NCBI RefSeq assembly: GCF_900631615.1 | Contig: NZ_LR131273.1 | Location: 3,194,850-3,258,849, forward strand | Reading direction: 5' to 3' | DNA length: 64,000 nucleotides | Source of the DNA: Tsukamurella paurometabola | GTDB taxonomy: Bacteria; Actinomycetota; Actinomycetes; Mycobacteriales; Mycobacteriaceae | Part shown: in pieces, positions 53,737 to 63,549 of the stretch | How the letters are laid out: the number at the start of each line of letters is the position of its first letter | How positions within the stretch are numbered: the first letter of the stretch is position 1 | Notes under the pieces: model-generated | Seen by the model: the letters and a program-made list of their open reading frames with translations, nothing else | What the model was told of the DNA's origin: nothing | The model's database searches: none | Made by a program: the position numbers and the translations under genes

Positions 53737-54843
53737 TTGGCACCCGGAAGTAACGCCCACGGTGGGGCCGCGTCCTGGCGTAAGCGCCTGGTTCTGGCCG
53801 CCGGGCTCGTCGTCAGCATGTTCGCTCTCGCGGGCTGCGACGTCGACGAGGTGATGCGTTTCGGTTGGCCCGAGGGTGTGACCCCCGAGGCCCGTGACAT
53901 GACGGAGCTGTGGAGCTGGTCCGTCGTGGCCGCCCTGATCATGGGTGTCCTCGTCTGGGGCCTCACGTTCTGGACCATCACCAAGCACCGGCGCAAGGCG
54001 GACTCGCCCGATTTCCCCCGGCAGACCGCGTACAACGTGCCGCTGGAGCTGCTGTACACCGCGATCCCGTTCCTCATCATCGCGGTCCTCTTCTACTTCA
54101 CCGTGGTCGTGCAGACCAAGGTCGAGAAGATCGAGGACAACCCGGGCGTGACCGTGGACGTCACCGCCTTCCAGTGGAACTGGCGCTTCGCGTACCGCGA
54201 GGTCACCCTCGACGGCAACAAGGTCAAGCTCGAGCGGGAGAACCCGTACGGCAAGCAGCCCGACATCGCCAAGCTCAACGAAGAGGCTGCGAAGATGAAG
54301 GAGCACGGGCACGTCGAGGCGCAGCCCGAACGCGGCCCGAACCACGGCCGCTTCCAGGAGATCCGCGACTACCTGAAGTTCAGCACCGTCGAGGTGCAGG
54401 GCTCGTCCGCCGAGATCCCCGTCCTGGTCCTGCCGACCGACACCCGCATCCAGTTCGACCTGGCCTCCGCCGACGTCGTGCACTCGTTCTACGTCCCGCA
54501 GTTCGCCTTCAAGCGCGACGTGATGCCGAACCCGGTGCAGAACCACACCCAGAACAAGTTCCAGGTGTCCAGCATCGACCGGCCCGGCGCCTTCGTCGGC
54601 CGCTGCGCCGAGATGTGCGGCGACTACCACTCCATGATGAACTTCGAGATCCGCGCCGTGACGCCGGAGAACTTCAAGAAGTACATCGAGGCGCGCCAGG
54701 GCGGTAAGGACAACGTCGCCGCGCTCGAGGCGATCGGCGAGGTCGGTGTCTCCACCAGCACCTTCCCGTTCGACACCCGCCGCACCGGCCGCACCCCGTC
54801 GGGCAACAGCACCGCGCCCGTCAACGCAGAAGGAGCGAACTGA
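53737..54843 (+). CDS. ctaC: Cytochrome c oxidase subunit II (aa3 type)
   Basis: 368 residues. A lipoprotein signal (LVVSMFALAGCD) leads into two membrane helices (SVVAALIMGVLVWGLTFWTI and TAIPFLIIAVLFYFTVVVQT). The periplasmic CuA domain has DVVHSFYVPQFAFK and CAEMCGDYHSMM, supplying His, C-x3-C, His and Met ligands. An actinobacterial insertion with a charged EKIEDNPG... and a long loop between strands is present. The start is TTG 53737, with AGGAAGG seven bases upstream; GTG 53713 is the alternative. Together with ctaF below it is part of the bc1-aa3 supercomplex. Confidence 0.92.
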   Translation: MAPGSNAHGGAASWRKRLVLAAGLVVSMFALAGCDVDEVMRFGWPEGVTPEARDMTELWSWSVVAALIMGVLVWGLTFWTITKHRRKADSPDFPRQTAYNVPLELLYTAIPFLIIAVLFYFTVVVQTKVEKIEDNPGVTVDVTAFQWNWRFAYREVTLDGNKVKLERENPYGKQPDIAKLNEEAAKMKEHGHVEAQPERGPNHGRFQEIRDYLKFSTVEVQGSSAEIPVLVLPTDTRIQFDLASADVVHSFYVPQFAFKRDVMPNPVQNHTQNKFQVSSIDRPGAFVGRCAEMCGDYHSMMNFEIRAVTPENFKKYIEARQGGKDNVAALEAIGEVGVSTSTFPFDTRRTGRTPSGNSTAPVNAEGAN

Positions 54844-54846
54844 CCC

Positions 54847-55278
54847 ATGAAGGTCGAAGCGAAACTCTTCGAGTTCCTCACCGCGTTCTTCTTCCTCGCG
54901 GGCATCCTGTACACCGTCGCGACGGCGATCTGGGGCCCGGGCTACGGCTACGGCGCCGTGGAGTGGGTCGGCGTCACCGGCATGTTCCTCACCGGTGGCC
55001 TGACGCTGATCATCGGCACGTACTTCCGGTTCGTGTCCAACCGCGTCGACACCCGCCCCGAGGACTACGAGGACGCCGAGGTCTCCGACGGTGCCGGCGA
55101 GCTGGGCTTCTTCAGCCCGCACTCGTGGTGGCCCATCCTGCTCTCGGCCTCGGTCGCCGTCGTCGGCATCTCCGTCGCCCTGCAGCTGTACTGGCTGTGG
55201 TTCTTCGGCGGCCTGCTCGTCGTGGGCGCTGCGTGGGGCCTCGTCTTCGAGTACCACAAGGGTCCCGAGAAGCACTGA
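54847..55278 (+). CDS. ctaF: Cytochrome c oxidase subunit IV, actinobacterial
   Basis: 143 residues with four membrane helices: [58 protein letters not shown] and [16 protein letters not shown]. The [14 protein letters not shown] start and the [20 protein letters not shown] loop are hallmarks of the small subunit CtaF. ATG 54847 is three bases after the ctaC stop. The pair ends at a strong terminator at 55298-55342. Confidence 0.9.
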   Translation: MKVEAKLFEFLTAFFFLAGILYTVATAIWGPGYGYGAVEWVGVTGMFLTGGLTLIIGTYFRFVSNRVDTRPEDYEDAEVSDGAGELGFFSPHSWWPILLSASVAVVGISVALQLYWLWFFGGLLVVGAAWGLVFEYHKGPEKH

Positions 55279-55297
55279 CGCAGTAGCCGTCGAAACG

Positions 55298-55342
55298 ACG
55301 CCCGCCCCGGTTCTGAGAGAGTCAGTTCACCGGGGCGGGCGT
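55298..55342 (+). terminator. Terminator after ctaC-ctaF
   Basis: ACGCCCGCCCCGGT (55298-55311) pairs perfectly with ACCGGGGCGGGCGT (55329-55342), 14 bp with a 17-base loop. Followed by CGTTCTTC, a weak T-rich tail. Confidence 0.8.
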
Positions 55343-55408
55343 CGTTCTTCCGTCCGCGTTCACCGCGGCGCCCTCCGCAGGTCGTCTCCGCCTGATTGCA
55401 TGCAAGCC

Positions 55409-56131
55409 ATGACGCAGGCCAGAGCCGGGCTGTCCGTACGCAAGCTCACCGCCGACGAGGTGCGCGGCAGGGGCGGCACCGTCGCTCCGCCGAGGACCAA
55501 ATTCGACTTCGCCGACGCGGAGCCCGAGGCGTACGGGGGCGGAGCGTACGGCACCGTCGGGCACCTCGGCGTCGTCGAGGCACCGCGTCGCTCCTACCTG
55601 GCCGTGGATGCGGTGGGCAGCCCCCGCACCTCGGACGACTTCCGCGCGGCCGCGGAGGCGCTCTACGCGGCCGCCTACGGCGTCAAGGTGCGCAACAAGG
55701 CGCTCTACCGGCGCGGCACTCCCGGCGCCGACGAGGCCGCACGCACCGACTTCCGGATGCCGCCCCTCGAACGTCTTCGCGGCGACGTGACGCCCCAGGA
55801 CACCGCTGCCGCCCGCTGGACCCTGCTCCTGCGCAGGCCGGTGTGGATCGACGAGGCCGAGGTGGGGGACGTGCTCGAACAGCTCGAGGCCAGCAAGGGA
55901 CTCAGCCTGGCCCGGGTGCACTGCCTGGACCTGCCGGCATCGTCGTACCTGCAGACCCGCGTCGACGGGCGGTGGTCCGCCGCGCTGACGCCCACCGCGA
56001 AGGCCTTCGCCGTGCAGCTGCGCGAGCGGGGGCTGATCGCCGTCGATGGTGCCTGGCACGAGGTCTGCCTCGGCGAGCCGGGAGCTCCCGTCGGGCAGAA
56101 GAGCTACCTGCTGCGGCTGCGCCTGGCATGA
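55409..56131 (+). CDS. GyrI-like/effector-binding domain protein
   Basis: 240 residues. RRSYLAVDAVGSPRTSDDFR, then AAAEALYAAAYGVKVRNKAL and the C-terminal DLPASSYLQTRVDGRWSAAL and QKSYLLRLRLA blocks match the GyrI-like small-molecule-binding family (DUF-type, seen in stand-alone proteins beside respiratory genes). No DNA-binding part is present. Ligand and role unknown. ATG 55409 is preferred over ATG 55400. It converges with the nitroreductase gene with one base between the stops. Confidence 0.7.
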   Translation: MTQARAGLSVRKLTADEVRGRGGTVAPPRTKFDFADAEPEAYGGGAYGTVGHLGVVEAPRRSYLAVDAVGSPRTSDDFRAAAEALYAAAYGVKVRNKALYRRGTPGADEAARTDFRMPPLERLRGDVTPQDTAAARWTLLLRRPVWIDEAEVGDVLEQLEASKGLSLARVHCLDLPASSYLQTRVDGRWSAALTPTAKAFAVQLRERGLIAVDGAWHEVCLGEPGAPVGQKSYLLRLRLA

Positions 56132-56132
56132 C

Positions 56133-56723
56133 TCACCGAGGGGCGTCGCCCCGGGCCCGCGCCCAGGTCACGTCGTCCCGGCTGCGCCGCTCCCGCGCGA
56201 CTCCGGCGACGGCACCCGCCGCGTGCGCGGCGACCCCGAACGCCGTCATCGACGTCACCTCCCACTCCTGCGGCACCGCGAACTCGGCGGCGACGGCCTC
56301 GCGGTCGAAGGCGCGGAACTGGTGCGCGTCGATGCCGATCGACAAGGCCTGCAGCGTCATGTGCGCGACGGCCTGGCCCAGGTCGTAGCGGGAGAACTCC
56401 GAGTACTCCCAGTCCGTGTCCGCGACGAGCACCCGGGCGAGGTTCACGACGATCGCGGAGGCGTCGGGCGCCCACCGAGCGGAGCTCCCGGCGAGATGGC
56501 GCACGATCCGCGCGTGCACGGCGTCGTCCCGGCGACCGGCGATGAACGCCCACGGCTGCGAATTGCCGGCCGAGGGCGCGAGGCGGCCCGCGTCGAGGAT
56601 CGTGTCGAGCATGGCGTCGCTGATCTCGACGCCGTGGTCGAAGACCATCGGGCTGTGTCGGCGCAGGACGGCCGGATGGATCTCCGGGACGGCCGGGATC
56701 TCGCAGGTGCTCACGGCGTCCAT
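56133..56723 (-). CDS. Nitroreductase-family flavoprotein
   Basis: 196 residues. Nitroreductase-fold hallmarks: an RRHSPMVFD start, LDAGRLAPSAGNSQPWAFIA (FMN contacts) near residue 45 and DLGQAVAHMTLQALSIGIDA near 125. Substrate is not deducible; the family reduces nitro-groups, quinones or flavins with NAD(P)H. It stands alone between the ctaCF and qcr transcripts. Confidence 0.8.
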   Translation of the reverse strand: MDAVSTCEIPAVPEIHPAVLRRHSPMVFDHGVEISDAMLDTILDAGRLAPSAGNSQPWAFIAGRRDDAVHARIVRHLAGSSARWAPDASAIVVNLARVLVADTDWEYSEFSRYDLGQAVAHMTLQALSIGIDAHQFRAFDREAVAAEFAVPQEWEVTSMTAFGVAAHAAGAVAGVARERRSRDDVTWARARGDAPR

Positions 56724-56852
56724 TGTGCGCGATGCACCCGAGCGCGTGTCCTGGTGCGTGACCTCCGCGTGCGGGAGGGTGTCCCGCCGGGAGTCGCGTA
56801 CGCAGGGGCCGGCGGACCGCTGGGTACTTCCCGCGTGCCGCGCACGCCGACG

Positions 56853-56890
56853 CGGCGGAGACCGCCGGCCCGGCGCGGCGGAGACCGCCG
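56853..56890. repeat. Two copies of a hairpin-forming GC repeat
   Basis: CGGCGG-AGA-CCGCCG occurs at 56853-56867 and 56876-56890 (23-bp period) in the intergenic region between the nitroreductase gene and the qcrB terminator. Function unknown; possibly a transcription barrier. Confidence 0.5.
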
Positions 56891-56909
56891 GCGTCGGACC
56901 CGGAAACGA

Positions 56910-56945
56910 CTGCGGCCCCTCCCCGGGGTGGGGGAGGGGCCGCAG
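56910..56945. terminator. Terminator of the ctaE-qcrCAB operon
   Basis: CTGCGGCCCCTCCCC (56910-56924) pairs perfectly with GGGGAGGGGCCGCAG (56931-56945), 15 bp with a six-base loop. It lies 15 bp beyond the qcrB stop, leftward. Confidence 0.8.
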
Positions 56946-56959
56946 TGGCTTCGTCAGGA

Positions 56960-58585
56960 CTACTCGACGTCGATCTTGCCGCCGTTGTCCTGGACCTTCT
57001 TCAGCGCCTCGAGCGCCTTGAGCTCGTTCTCGTGATCGCGCTCGGCGTTCTCACGCTGCTCGTCGGCCGGGTCGGCCCGCAGGAACGAGCCCGTACCGGG
57101 CTTGCCGGCGGCGCCGAGCTGGTTGGCCTTGGTCGGGACGACCGCGCCCTCGTAGGGGAGCGGCACGGCGTGACCGTGATCGTCGACCGGGCCGAGCGGC
57201 TGGTGGAGCTCGATGAACTCGCCGTTCGGGCGGCGCACGATGACGCCGGTCTCGATGCCGTGCTCCAGCACAGCGCGGTCCGCGCGCTGCAGGCCGATGC
57301 AGAACCGGTAGGTCAGCCAGTAGGCGACCGGCGGCACGATGACCAGGCCGATGCGGAAGAGCCACGTGGTCGCGTTCAGCGAGATGTGGAACTTCAGCGC
57401 GATGATGTCGTTCACGCAGGCCAGCGTCAGCAGGATGTAGAACGACAGGGCCATGGCGCCGATCGCGGTGCGCACCGGCACGTCGCGGGGACGCTGCAGG
57501 ATGTTGTGGTGCGCATCGTCGCCGGTGAGCTTCTTCTCGACCCAGGGGTACACGAACATCAGGCCGATGATGACGCCGACGATCGCCGCGACGAAGGCCG
57601 CACCCGGAACCGTGTGGCCCCAGAAGTACAGCTCCCACGCCGGCCACAGACGGGCCAGGCCGTCCGTCCACATCATGTAGATGTCGGGCTGGGAACCCGC
57701 GGAGACCTTCGCCGGATCGTACGGGCCGATCGTCCACACCGGGTTGATCGTGAAGATGCCCGCCATGAGGGCGAGGATGCCGAAGGTGGCCGCGAAGTAG
57801 GCGCCGGTCTTGACCGCGAAGACGGGGAGGATGCGGACACCCACCACGTTCTCCTCGGTGCGGCCGGGGCCCGCGAACTGAGTGTGCTTCTGGTACCAGA
57901 CGAGGGCGAGGTGGCCCGCGATGAGCGCCAGGATGATGCCCGGGAACAGCAGGATGTGCAGCACGTACAGGCGCGGGATGAGCAGCTCGCCGGGGAAGTC
58001 ACCGCCGAACAGCGCCCAGTGGACCCAGGTGCCGATCACGGGGAGACCCACGACGATGCCCGACATCGCGGCGCGGACGCCGGTGCCCGAGAGCAGGTCG
58101 TCCGGGATCGAGTAGCCGAAGAAGCCCTCGAACATCGCGAGCAGGAGCAGCGCGCAGCCGATGACCCAGTTGGCCTCACGCGGGCGGCGGAACGCACCGG
58201 TGAAGAAGATGCGGGCCATGTGGATGATGATCGACGCGGCGAACATCAGGGCAGCCCAGTGGTGGATCTGCCGGACGAACAGGCCGCCGCGCACCTCGAA
58301 CGAGATGTCCAGGGTGGTGGCGTAGGCGCGCGACATCGCGACGCCGTGGAGGGGCTCGTAGGCGCCCTCGTAGTGGACCTCCGACAGCGACGGGTCGAAG
58401 AACAGCGTGAGGTACACGCCCGACAGCAGCAGGATCACGAAGCTGTACAGCGCGATCTCACCCAGCATGAACGACCAGTGCGTGGGGAAGACCTTGTTGA
58501 TCTGGCGACGGATGCCGGGCGCGAAGTGGTACCGCGAATCCAGATCGTTGGCCTGGTGGCCGATCCGATCTCCGAAGGATGTCAT
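56960..58585 (-). CDS. qcrB: Cytochrome bc1 complex, cytochrome b subunit
   Basis: 541 residues, longer than classic cytochrome b because of a charged C-terminal cytoplasmic tail, normal for actinobacteria. Haem ligands are in [20 protein letters not shown] and [20 protein letters not shown] (His pairs). Quinone site PEWY-like region is present as WPAWELYF. This is the target of Q203-type inhibitors in mycobacteria. Start overlaps the qcrA stop by one base. The four genes ctaE-qcrC-qcrA-qcrB form one operon. Confidence 0.95.
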   Translation of the reverse strand: MTSFGDRIGHQANDLDSRYHFAPGIRRQINKVFPTHWSFMLGEIALYSFVILLLSGVYLTLFFDPSLSEVHYEGAYEPLHGVAMSRAYATTLDISFEVRGGLFVRQIHHWAALMFAASIIIHMARIFFTGAFRRPREANWVIGCALLLLAMFEGFFGYSIPDDLLSGTGVRAAMSGIVVGLPVIGTWVHWALFGGDFPGELLIPRLYVLHILLFPGIILALIAGHLALVWYQKHTQFAGPGRTEENVVGVRILPVFAVKTGAYFAATFGILALMAGIFTINPVWTIGPYDPAKVSAGSQPDIYMMWTDGLARLWPAWELYFWGHTVPGAAFVAAIVGVIIGLMFVYPWVEKKLTGDDAHHNILQRPRDVPVRTAIGAMALSFYILLTLACVNDIIALKFHISLNATTWLFRIGLVIVPPVAYWLTYRFCIGLQRADRAVLEHGIETGVIVRRPNGEFIELHQPLGPVDDHGHAVPLPYEGAVVPTKANQLGAAGKPGTGSFLRADPADEQRENAERDHENELKALEALKKVQDNGGKIDVE

Positions 58586-59766
58586 CAGTGCGTCGCCTCC
58601 CAGAAGGCCGGTCCGACCTGTTCGATGAAGTCGCCGTTGGCGACCATGTAGCCCTGCTCGTTGACCGAGATCGGCAGCTGCGCGAGCGCGCGGGCGGCGG
58701 GGCCGAAGACCGGCTTGCCGTACTCGAGCGCGTTGAACTGCGACTGGTGGCAGGGGCAGAGGATGCGGTTGGTCTGCTGCTCGTACAGCGACGTGGGGCA
58801 GCCGAAGTGGCTGCAGACCTTGGTGTAGGCCCAGTAGTCGCCGTAGTTGAAGCTCTCCTGGCCCTTCCGCTTGACGGCGCGCACGGCGTCCTCGGGGCGG
58901 AGGCGGATCAGCATGACGGGGTTGCGGATGCCCTTGAGGCCGTGGAGCAGCTTGAGCCGCGACTCCTCGGTCTCACCGAAGCCGTCCGACGCACGCCACG
59001 GGAAGACCGTCATCATGCCGCCGGCGTCGAGGTCCTCGGCGCGCACGAGCTTGACCTTGTAGGGGTCGCCCACGTCGTTGCGGAGGAACACGGGCTCGTC
59101 GTTGAGCTCGCTCGAGAAGTCGTTCTCCAGCGAGTTCCAGTACGGCGACCAGCCGGTGTGCCACAGCGGCGAGGCCTCGCGCTTGGCCCACGGGTTCTTG
59201 ATCAGGCCGCCGATGAAGCCGGCCGCGGCACCGAGGCCGAGCACGCCGACACCGAAGCCGGCCGAGGCGATGATCATCTTCCGGCGGGGGAGCGTGGAGG
59301 TCTCCAGCGCGTCCTTGAACAGCGCCGCCGTGGTGGTCTTGTCCAGCTTGGACGAGCCGCCGGCGTCGTGCCGCTGCTGGACCGCGATCTCCTCGGGGAT
59401 GAACTTCTTCGTGAACTGCACGGTGCCCGCGAAGACGCAGAGCAGCGACAGGCCGAAGGTGATGCCCAGCATCGGGGTGTACAGCGTGTACCACCAGTAG
59501 TGGGCGTCGTCGATGCCCTGGTACTTCCACGGCCAGAACAGGAAGACACCGAGCAGTGCGGCGCCGAAGATGCCGGCGAGCACGAACCAGAGCGCGACGG
59601 TGCGCTCGGCGCGCTTCTCGGCGCGGGTGCCGGGCACGGGCCAGCGGGGCTCGCGGTAGACCAGCTCGACACCGTCGAGGTTGGTCCCGAGCTTCACCAG
59701 CTCATCGTGGGACAGGTTGTCCAGTTCGTCGTCCGACGGGACGTTGTTCAACGGCTTGGCGGTCAA
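58585..59766 (-). CDS. qcrA: Cytochrome bc1 complex, Rieske iron-sulfur subunit
   Basis: 393 residues. Three membrane helices ([39 protein letters not shown] and [20 protein letters not shown]), the actinobacterial form, then the Rieske domain with [10 protein letters not shown] and [12 protein letters not shown] (C-x-H ... C-x2-H cluster ligands plus the disulfide Cys). The start is TTG 59766, which overlaps the qcrC stop (TTGA), supported by an AGGA just upstream. Confidence 0.94.
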   Translation of the reverse strand: MTAKPLNNVPSDDELDNLSHDELVKLGTNLDGVELVYREPRWPVPGTRAEKRAERTVALWFVLAGIFGAALLGVFLFWPWKYQGIDDAHYWWYTLYTPMLGITFGLSLLCVFAGTVQFTKKFIPEEIAVQQRHDAGGSSKLDKTTTAALFKDALETSTLPRRKMIIASAGFGVGVLGLGAAAGFIGGLIKNPWAKREASPLWHTGWSPYWNSLENDFSSELNDEPVFLRNDVGDPYKVKLVRAEDLDAGGMMTVFPWRASDGFGETEESRLKLLHGLKGIRNPVMLIRLRPEDAVRAVKRKGQESFNYGDYWAYTKVCSHFGCPTSLYEQQTNRILCPCHQSQFNALEYGKPVFGPAARALAQLPISVNEQGYMVANGDFIEQVGPAFWEATH

Positions 59767-60683
59767 TTCCTGCTCCCAACCCACATCGCGGCTCCGACCA
59801 CGGCGATCATCCCGGTGGCCCACATCACCATGCCCTCGGCCGCAGGACCGAAGCCGCCGATGGCGTGGCCGCCGGGGGACTGGGTCTCGCCGACGTTCTT
59901 GATGAAGCCGATGATGTTCTTCTTCTCTTCAGGCGACAGTGCACGGTCCGAGAACTTCGGCATGTTCTGCGGGCCCGTCAGCATCGCCGCGTAGATCTCC
60001 TGCTCGTTGGCGGGATCCAGCGTCGGCGCGAACTTGCCGCCGGACAGGGCGCCGCCCCGGCCGGTGAAGTTGTGGCAGGAGGCGCAGTTGAGGCGGAAGA
60101 GCTCGGCGCCGGCGCCGAGGTTCTTGCCGCGCAGTGACTCCTGCGCGATGACGCGGTTGCCGTTCTCGTCGCGCTTGATCGAACCGTCCGGGTTGTACTC
60201 CCACACGATCGACGGGCCGCCGCCGATGGACTGGATGTACGCGCCCATGGCGTCGATCTGCTTGGCGTCGAACTTGGCGGGCTTGCGCACGATCTGCGCC
60301 GAGTTGACGGTCGCGGGCATGCGGCCCGAGTGCACCTGGAAGTACACGGCCGAATCGCCGACACCGACCAGGCTCGGACCGCGGTCCTTCACGCCCTCGA
60401 GGCTGGCGCCGTGGCAGCTGATGCACGAGGTCTCGTACAGGCGCTTGCCGTTCTCGACCTGCGCGGCGTCGAAGTCGTCCGCGATCGCGACCTGCGGAGT
60501 GGGGCTGGCGATCGTGGCGACACCGCCCGCGGCGAGGAGGCCGCCGACCAGCAGCGTCGCGCTCGCGAGCTTGCGGCGGAGCTTGCGCTGCTTCCGGGCC
60601 TTCTGTGCCGAGGCGTTGGACGCGCGCCCGGCACCGTCGGGCTCGCCTCCCTCGCCGGCGGGCTCAAAGTTGGCTGAACTCAT
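59763..60683 (-). CDS. qcrC: Cytochrome bc1 complex, dihaem cytochrome c subunit
   Basis: 306 residues. Two c-type haem motifs, CISCH (residues 87-91) and CASCH (near 195), the dihaem form that replaces a soluble cytochrome c in actinobacteria. An N-terminal helix near residues 40-60 and a C-terminal anchor ([20 protein letters not shown]) hold it in the membrane. It transfers electrons directly from the bc1 complex to the CtaC CuA centre. ATG 60683, 38 bp after ctaE. Confidence 0.95.
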   Translation of the reverse strand: MSSANFEPAGEGGEPDGAGRASNASAQKARKQRKLRRKLASATLLVGGLLAAGGVATIASPTPQVAIADDFDAAQVENGKRLYETSCISCHGASLEGVKDRGPSLVGVGDSAVYFQVHSGRMPATVNSAQIVRKPAKFDAKQIDAMGAYIQSIGGGPSIVWEYNPDGSIKRDENGNRVIAQESLRGKNLGAGAELFRLNCASCHNFTGRGGALSGGKFAPTLDPANEQEIYAAMLTGPQNMPKFSDRALSPEEKKNIIGFIKNVGETQSPGGHAIGGFGPAAEGMVMWATGMIAVVGAAMWVGSRN

Positions 60684-60721
60684 CTGCTATCCCTCTGTGA
60701 TGGCGACTGAGATAAACGTCT

Positions 60722-61336
60722 TTAGCGAATGATGTAAATGACGGCGAAGAGGCCGATCCACACCACGTCGACGAAGTGCCAGTAGTAACTGACGACGATC
60801 GCCGAGGTCGCCTGGGCGGGCGTGAACTTGGAGGCGCGGCTGCGGGCCAGGATGAAGATGAAGGCCACGAGGCCGCCCATCACGTGCAGGCCGTGGAAGC
60901 CGGTGGCCATGTAGAACACCGAGCCGTAGACCGAGGAGCTGAGCGTGAGGCCCTCGCCGATCAGGGTCTTGTACTCGTTCAGCTGGCCCGCGATGAACGC
61001 GGCACCCATCAGCAGCGAGACGAAGTACCAGATGCGGAACTTGAAGACGTCGCCCTTCTCCGCGGCGAAGACGCCCAGCTGGCAGGTGACCGACGAGGCG
61101 ATCAGCACGATGGTGGGCGGCAGGGCCGCCGCCAGGCTGATGTTCGTGTCGACGGGGGGCCATCCGTTCTCCCCAGCTCCGGCTCGTGCCACGAAGTACA
61201 TGGCGAAGAGCCCGGCGAAGAACATGAGCTCGCTCGACAGCCAGACGATGGTCCCGACGCTGACCATGTTGGGCCGGTTGAGTGAGTGCACGCGCTGGGT
61301 GATGGCTGTAGCTGAGGTCGGTGCGGCGCTAGTCAC
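60722..61336 (-). CDS. ctaE: Cytochrome c oxidase subunit III
   Basis: 204 residues with about five membrane helices ([57 protein letters not shown], and a C-terminal [20 protein letters not shown]). [10 protein letters not shown] and [10 protein letters not shown] are hallmark subunit III motifs. It begins the bc1 operon. GTG 61336 lies six bases after a CATACT box, so the operon's message is probably leaderless. Confidence 0.94.
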   Translation of the reverse strand: MTSAAPTSATAITQRVHSLNRPNMVSVGTIVWLSSELMFFAGLFAMYFVARAGAGENGWPPVDTNISLAAALPPTIVLIASSVTCQLGVFAAEKGDVFKFRIWYFVSLLMGAAFIAGQLNEYKTLIGEGLTLSSSVYGSVFYMATGFHGLHVMGGLVAFIFILARSRASKFTPAQATSAIVVSYYWHFVDVVWIGLFAVIYIIR

Positions 61337-61485
61337 TCCGCAAGTATGACCGGTCGTAGTATCGAATGCCTACCCGGGTCGCAGATTGGGCGCGTCGAAT
61401 GTCGCGGGCAGGCTCCACGCCCTCCGCTCGTACACTCGAAACACCACGTCAACGGCCCGATCGGCATCGGAAGATAAGGCGGACC

Positions 61486-61941
61486 TTGCCCTACGACCTC
61501 AACGGCAGACCCGAACAGCGGACCCGTCTGGGGCGTCTGCTCGGCCGCCTCTCCGCGCGCACCGTCGAAGAGTTAACGCCCGGGCACCCCGGTTTGGTTC
61601 CCGTGGCCGAGTCGGGCGACGACGCGGCCGCCTCGTCCTCCGTCCTCGACGCCGCGGAGGGCTTCGACCCGGAGGCGCAGAGCGTGCTGCGGCACGTCCT
61701 CCAACTGCCGCCCGGGGAGGTCGACGAGGTGCTGCGGCTCGTCGCGCAGGACCGGTACGAGCGGGTGGCCCCCGACGGTGCCGGGACGCCCGGCCCGGAG
61801 GGACTCGAGACCGTCGCCGTCGCACGGGTGCAGAAGGTGGACGCGCTGCACGTCTCCCAGGAGCGGTCGAGGATGGCCGGTGTGACCGCGCGGCACGGCG
61901 GGAGGGCCGTGTTGTGGCAGGTGCTCCAGATTCCCGCTTGA
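61486..61941 (+). CDS. Small hypothetical protein
   Basis: 151 residues, not recognised. Charged helices dominate: RTRLGRLLGRLSARTVEELT, then LRHVLQLPPGEVDEVLRLVA, and a C-terminal VARVQKVDALHVSQERSRMA. No Cys, no membrane segment. TTG 61486 is preferred for an AAGGCGG ribosome-like site 10 bases upstream. Divergent from ctaE. It ends 23 bp before trpD. Confidence 0.5.
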   Translation: MPYDLNGRPEQRTRLGRLLGRLSARTVEELTPGHPGLVPVAESGDDAAASSSVLDAAEGFDPEAQSVLRHVLQLPPGEVDEVLRLVAQDRYERVAPDGAGTPGPEGLETVAVARVQKVDALHVSQERSRMAGVTARHGGRAVLWQVLQIPA

Positions 61942-61964
61942 CCGTCCCGATTACAGTTGCGGCC

Positions 61965-63011
61965 ATGGATTGGCCGACGGTTCTCACCGAGCTCACCTCG
62001 CAGCGCGACCTCAGCGCGGAGCAGGCCCGGTGGGCGATGTCCGAGATCATGAGCGACGGGGCGACCCCGTCGCAGATCTCCGCCTTCGGCGTGGCGATGA
62101 AGATGAAGGGACCGTCGCCCGTCGAGGTCCGCGCCCTGGCCGATGTGATGCTCTCGCTGACCACCGCCGTGCCGTTCGCGGGGCGTGCGGTCGACATCGT
62201 CGGCACCGGTGGTGACCGCTCGCACTCGGTGAACATCTCCACGATGAGCTCGATCGTCGTGGCCGCGGCCGGGGTGCCCGTGCTTAAGCACGGGAACCGG
62301 GCGGCGTCGTCGAAGTCGGGCGGCGCCGATTGCCTCGAGGCGCTCGGGGTCGCGATCGGGCTGAACGCGGACGGGGTGGCCCGCACCACCGCCGAGTTGG
62401 GAATCGGCTTCTGCCTCGCCTCCGTCTTCCACTCGGGCCTGCGCTTCGCCGGCGCCACGCGCAAGGAGATCGGCATCCCGACCGTGTTCAACGTGCTCGG
62501 CCCGCTGACGAACCCCGGCCGTCCGTCCGCGGGTCTCATCGGCTGCGCGTTCGCCGACCTCGCGCCCGTCGTGGCGCAGGCCTTCGCGGACCGGGGCGGC
62601 CAGGATCACGTCATCGTCGTCCGCGGCGACGACGGCCTCGACGAGCTGACGACCACGTCGACGTCCACGGTGTGGCGCGTCCAGGAGGAGGGCGTCGGCG
62701 TCGAGTCCGTCGACCCGCGCGAATTGGGCCTGGCCCGCGTGGGGATGGAGGACCTGCGGGGTGGTGACGCCTCGGTGAACGCCGCGATCGCCCGGGCCTT
62801 CCTCGCCGGCGAGACCGGTCCGGTCCGGGACGCCGTCCTGCTGAACTCGGCCGGCGCCGTCGCCGCCTACGAGGGGCTCACAGCGGGGGAGTCGGTGCAG
62901 GACGCACTGGCGGCGCGTCTGCCGCGCGTCGCCGAGGCGGTCGACTCGGGCGCGGCGGCCGCGTTGCTCGACCGCTGGGTCGCCCTGTCGCAGGAGATCG
63001 CGGGATCGTGA
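61965..63011 (+). CDS. trpD: Anthranilate phosphoribosyltransferase
   Basis: 348 residues. The PRPP-binding GTGGDRSHSVNIST near residue 78 and KHGNRAASSKSGGADCLEAL (the KHGNR motif) are clear, followed by FHSGLRFAGATRKEIGIPTV and FNVLGPLTNPGRP. It joins anthranilate and PRPP in tryptophan synthesis. It stands apart from other trp genes, as in M. tuberculosis. TACAGT (61952-61957) lies seven bases before ATG 61965, so the message is probably leaderless. Stop overlaps the next start by four bases. Confidence 0.94.
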   Translation: MDWPTVLTELTSQRDLSAEQARWAMSEIMSDGATPSQISAFGVAMKMKGPSPVEVRALADVMLSLTTAVPFAGRAVDIVGTGGDRSHSVNISTMSSIVVAAAGVPVLKHGNRAASSKSGGADCLEALGVAIGLNADGVARTTAELGIGFCLASVFHSGLRFAGATRKEIGIPTVFNVLGPLTNPGRPSAGLIGCAFADLAPVVAQAFADRGGQDHVIVVRGDDGLDELTTTSTSTVWRVQEEGVGVESVDPRELGLARVGMEDLRGGDASVNAAIARAFLAGETGPVRDAVLLNSAGAVAAYEGLTAGESVQDALAARLPRVAEAVDSGAAAALLDRWVALSQEIAGS

Positions 63012-63475
63012 GCGAGCCGGGGCTGGACCGGATGCGTGCGGACGCGGCCGCCCGGGGGCTGACGGTGACCGTTCGCGCGCGCCCGGCGGCGCGGAGCCTG
63101 GAGGAGGCGGCGGCGCTGATGGACCTGCCGCCGTCGCAGCTGGTGAAGTCGCTCGTGGTGCGGCGCGGCGAGGGTTCGTACCTGTTCGCGCTGGTCCCCG
63201 GCGATCGGTCGATCGCGTGGCCCAAGCTGCGCGCCGTCGTCGGCGTGAACCGGCTCGCGATGCCGCCCGCGGACGAGGCGCTCGAGGCCACCGGGTACGA
63301 GCGCGGCACGATCACGCCCGTCGGGGCGCGCGGCGACTGGCCGGTCTACGTCGACGAGCGGATCCCCGGGGCGACGGTGGCCCTCGGCGCCGGCGCGCAC
63401 GGACACAGTGCGATCGTCGACGCGGACGCGCTCATCGCGGCGTACGACGCGACGGTCGCCGACATCTCCGACTAG
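63008..63475 (+). CDS. YbaK/EbsC-type aminoacyl-tRNA deacylase
   Basis: 155 residues. A Pro-x-x-Q-L-V-K-S-L-V core (MDLPPSQLVKSLVVRRGEGS) with the catalytic-type Lys, VPGDRSIAWPKLRAVVGVNR and GYERGTITPVGARGDWPVYV are typical of YbaK/ProX-like proteins, which clear mis-charged Cys or Ala from tRNA. Specificity is not clear. GTG 63008 is co-translated with trpD (GTGA). Confidence 0.85.
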   Translation: MSEPGLDRMRADAAARGLTVTVRARPAARSLEEAAALMDLPPSQLVKSLVVRRGEGSYLFALVPGDRSIAWPKLRAVVGVNRLAMPPADEALEATGYERGTITPVGARGDWPVYVDERIPGATVALGAGAHGHSAIVDADALIAAYDATVADISD

Positions 63476-63501
63476 GCACACAATGAACAGAACGCGCAAA
63501 A

Positions 63502-63542
63502 GATTCCATTTCGTGGAATCAGGCGTTCCACGCGCCTAATCT
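63502..63542 (+). promoter_or_regulatory. Operator dyad and -10 box of the citE-like gene
   Basis: GATTCCA-TTTCG-TGGAATC (63502-63520) is a perfect 7-bp dyad. A second TTCCA lies at 63526-63530 and TAATCT (63537-63542) is the -10, eight bases before GTG 63550. The TTCCA/TGGAA form suits an IclR-type regulator. Confidence 0.55.
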
Positions 63543-63549
63543 TGGCGGC

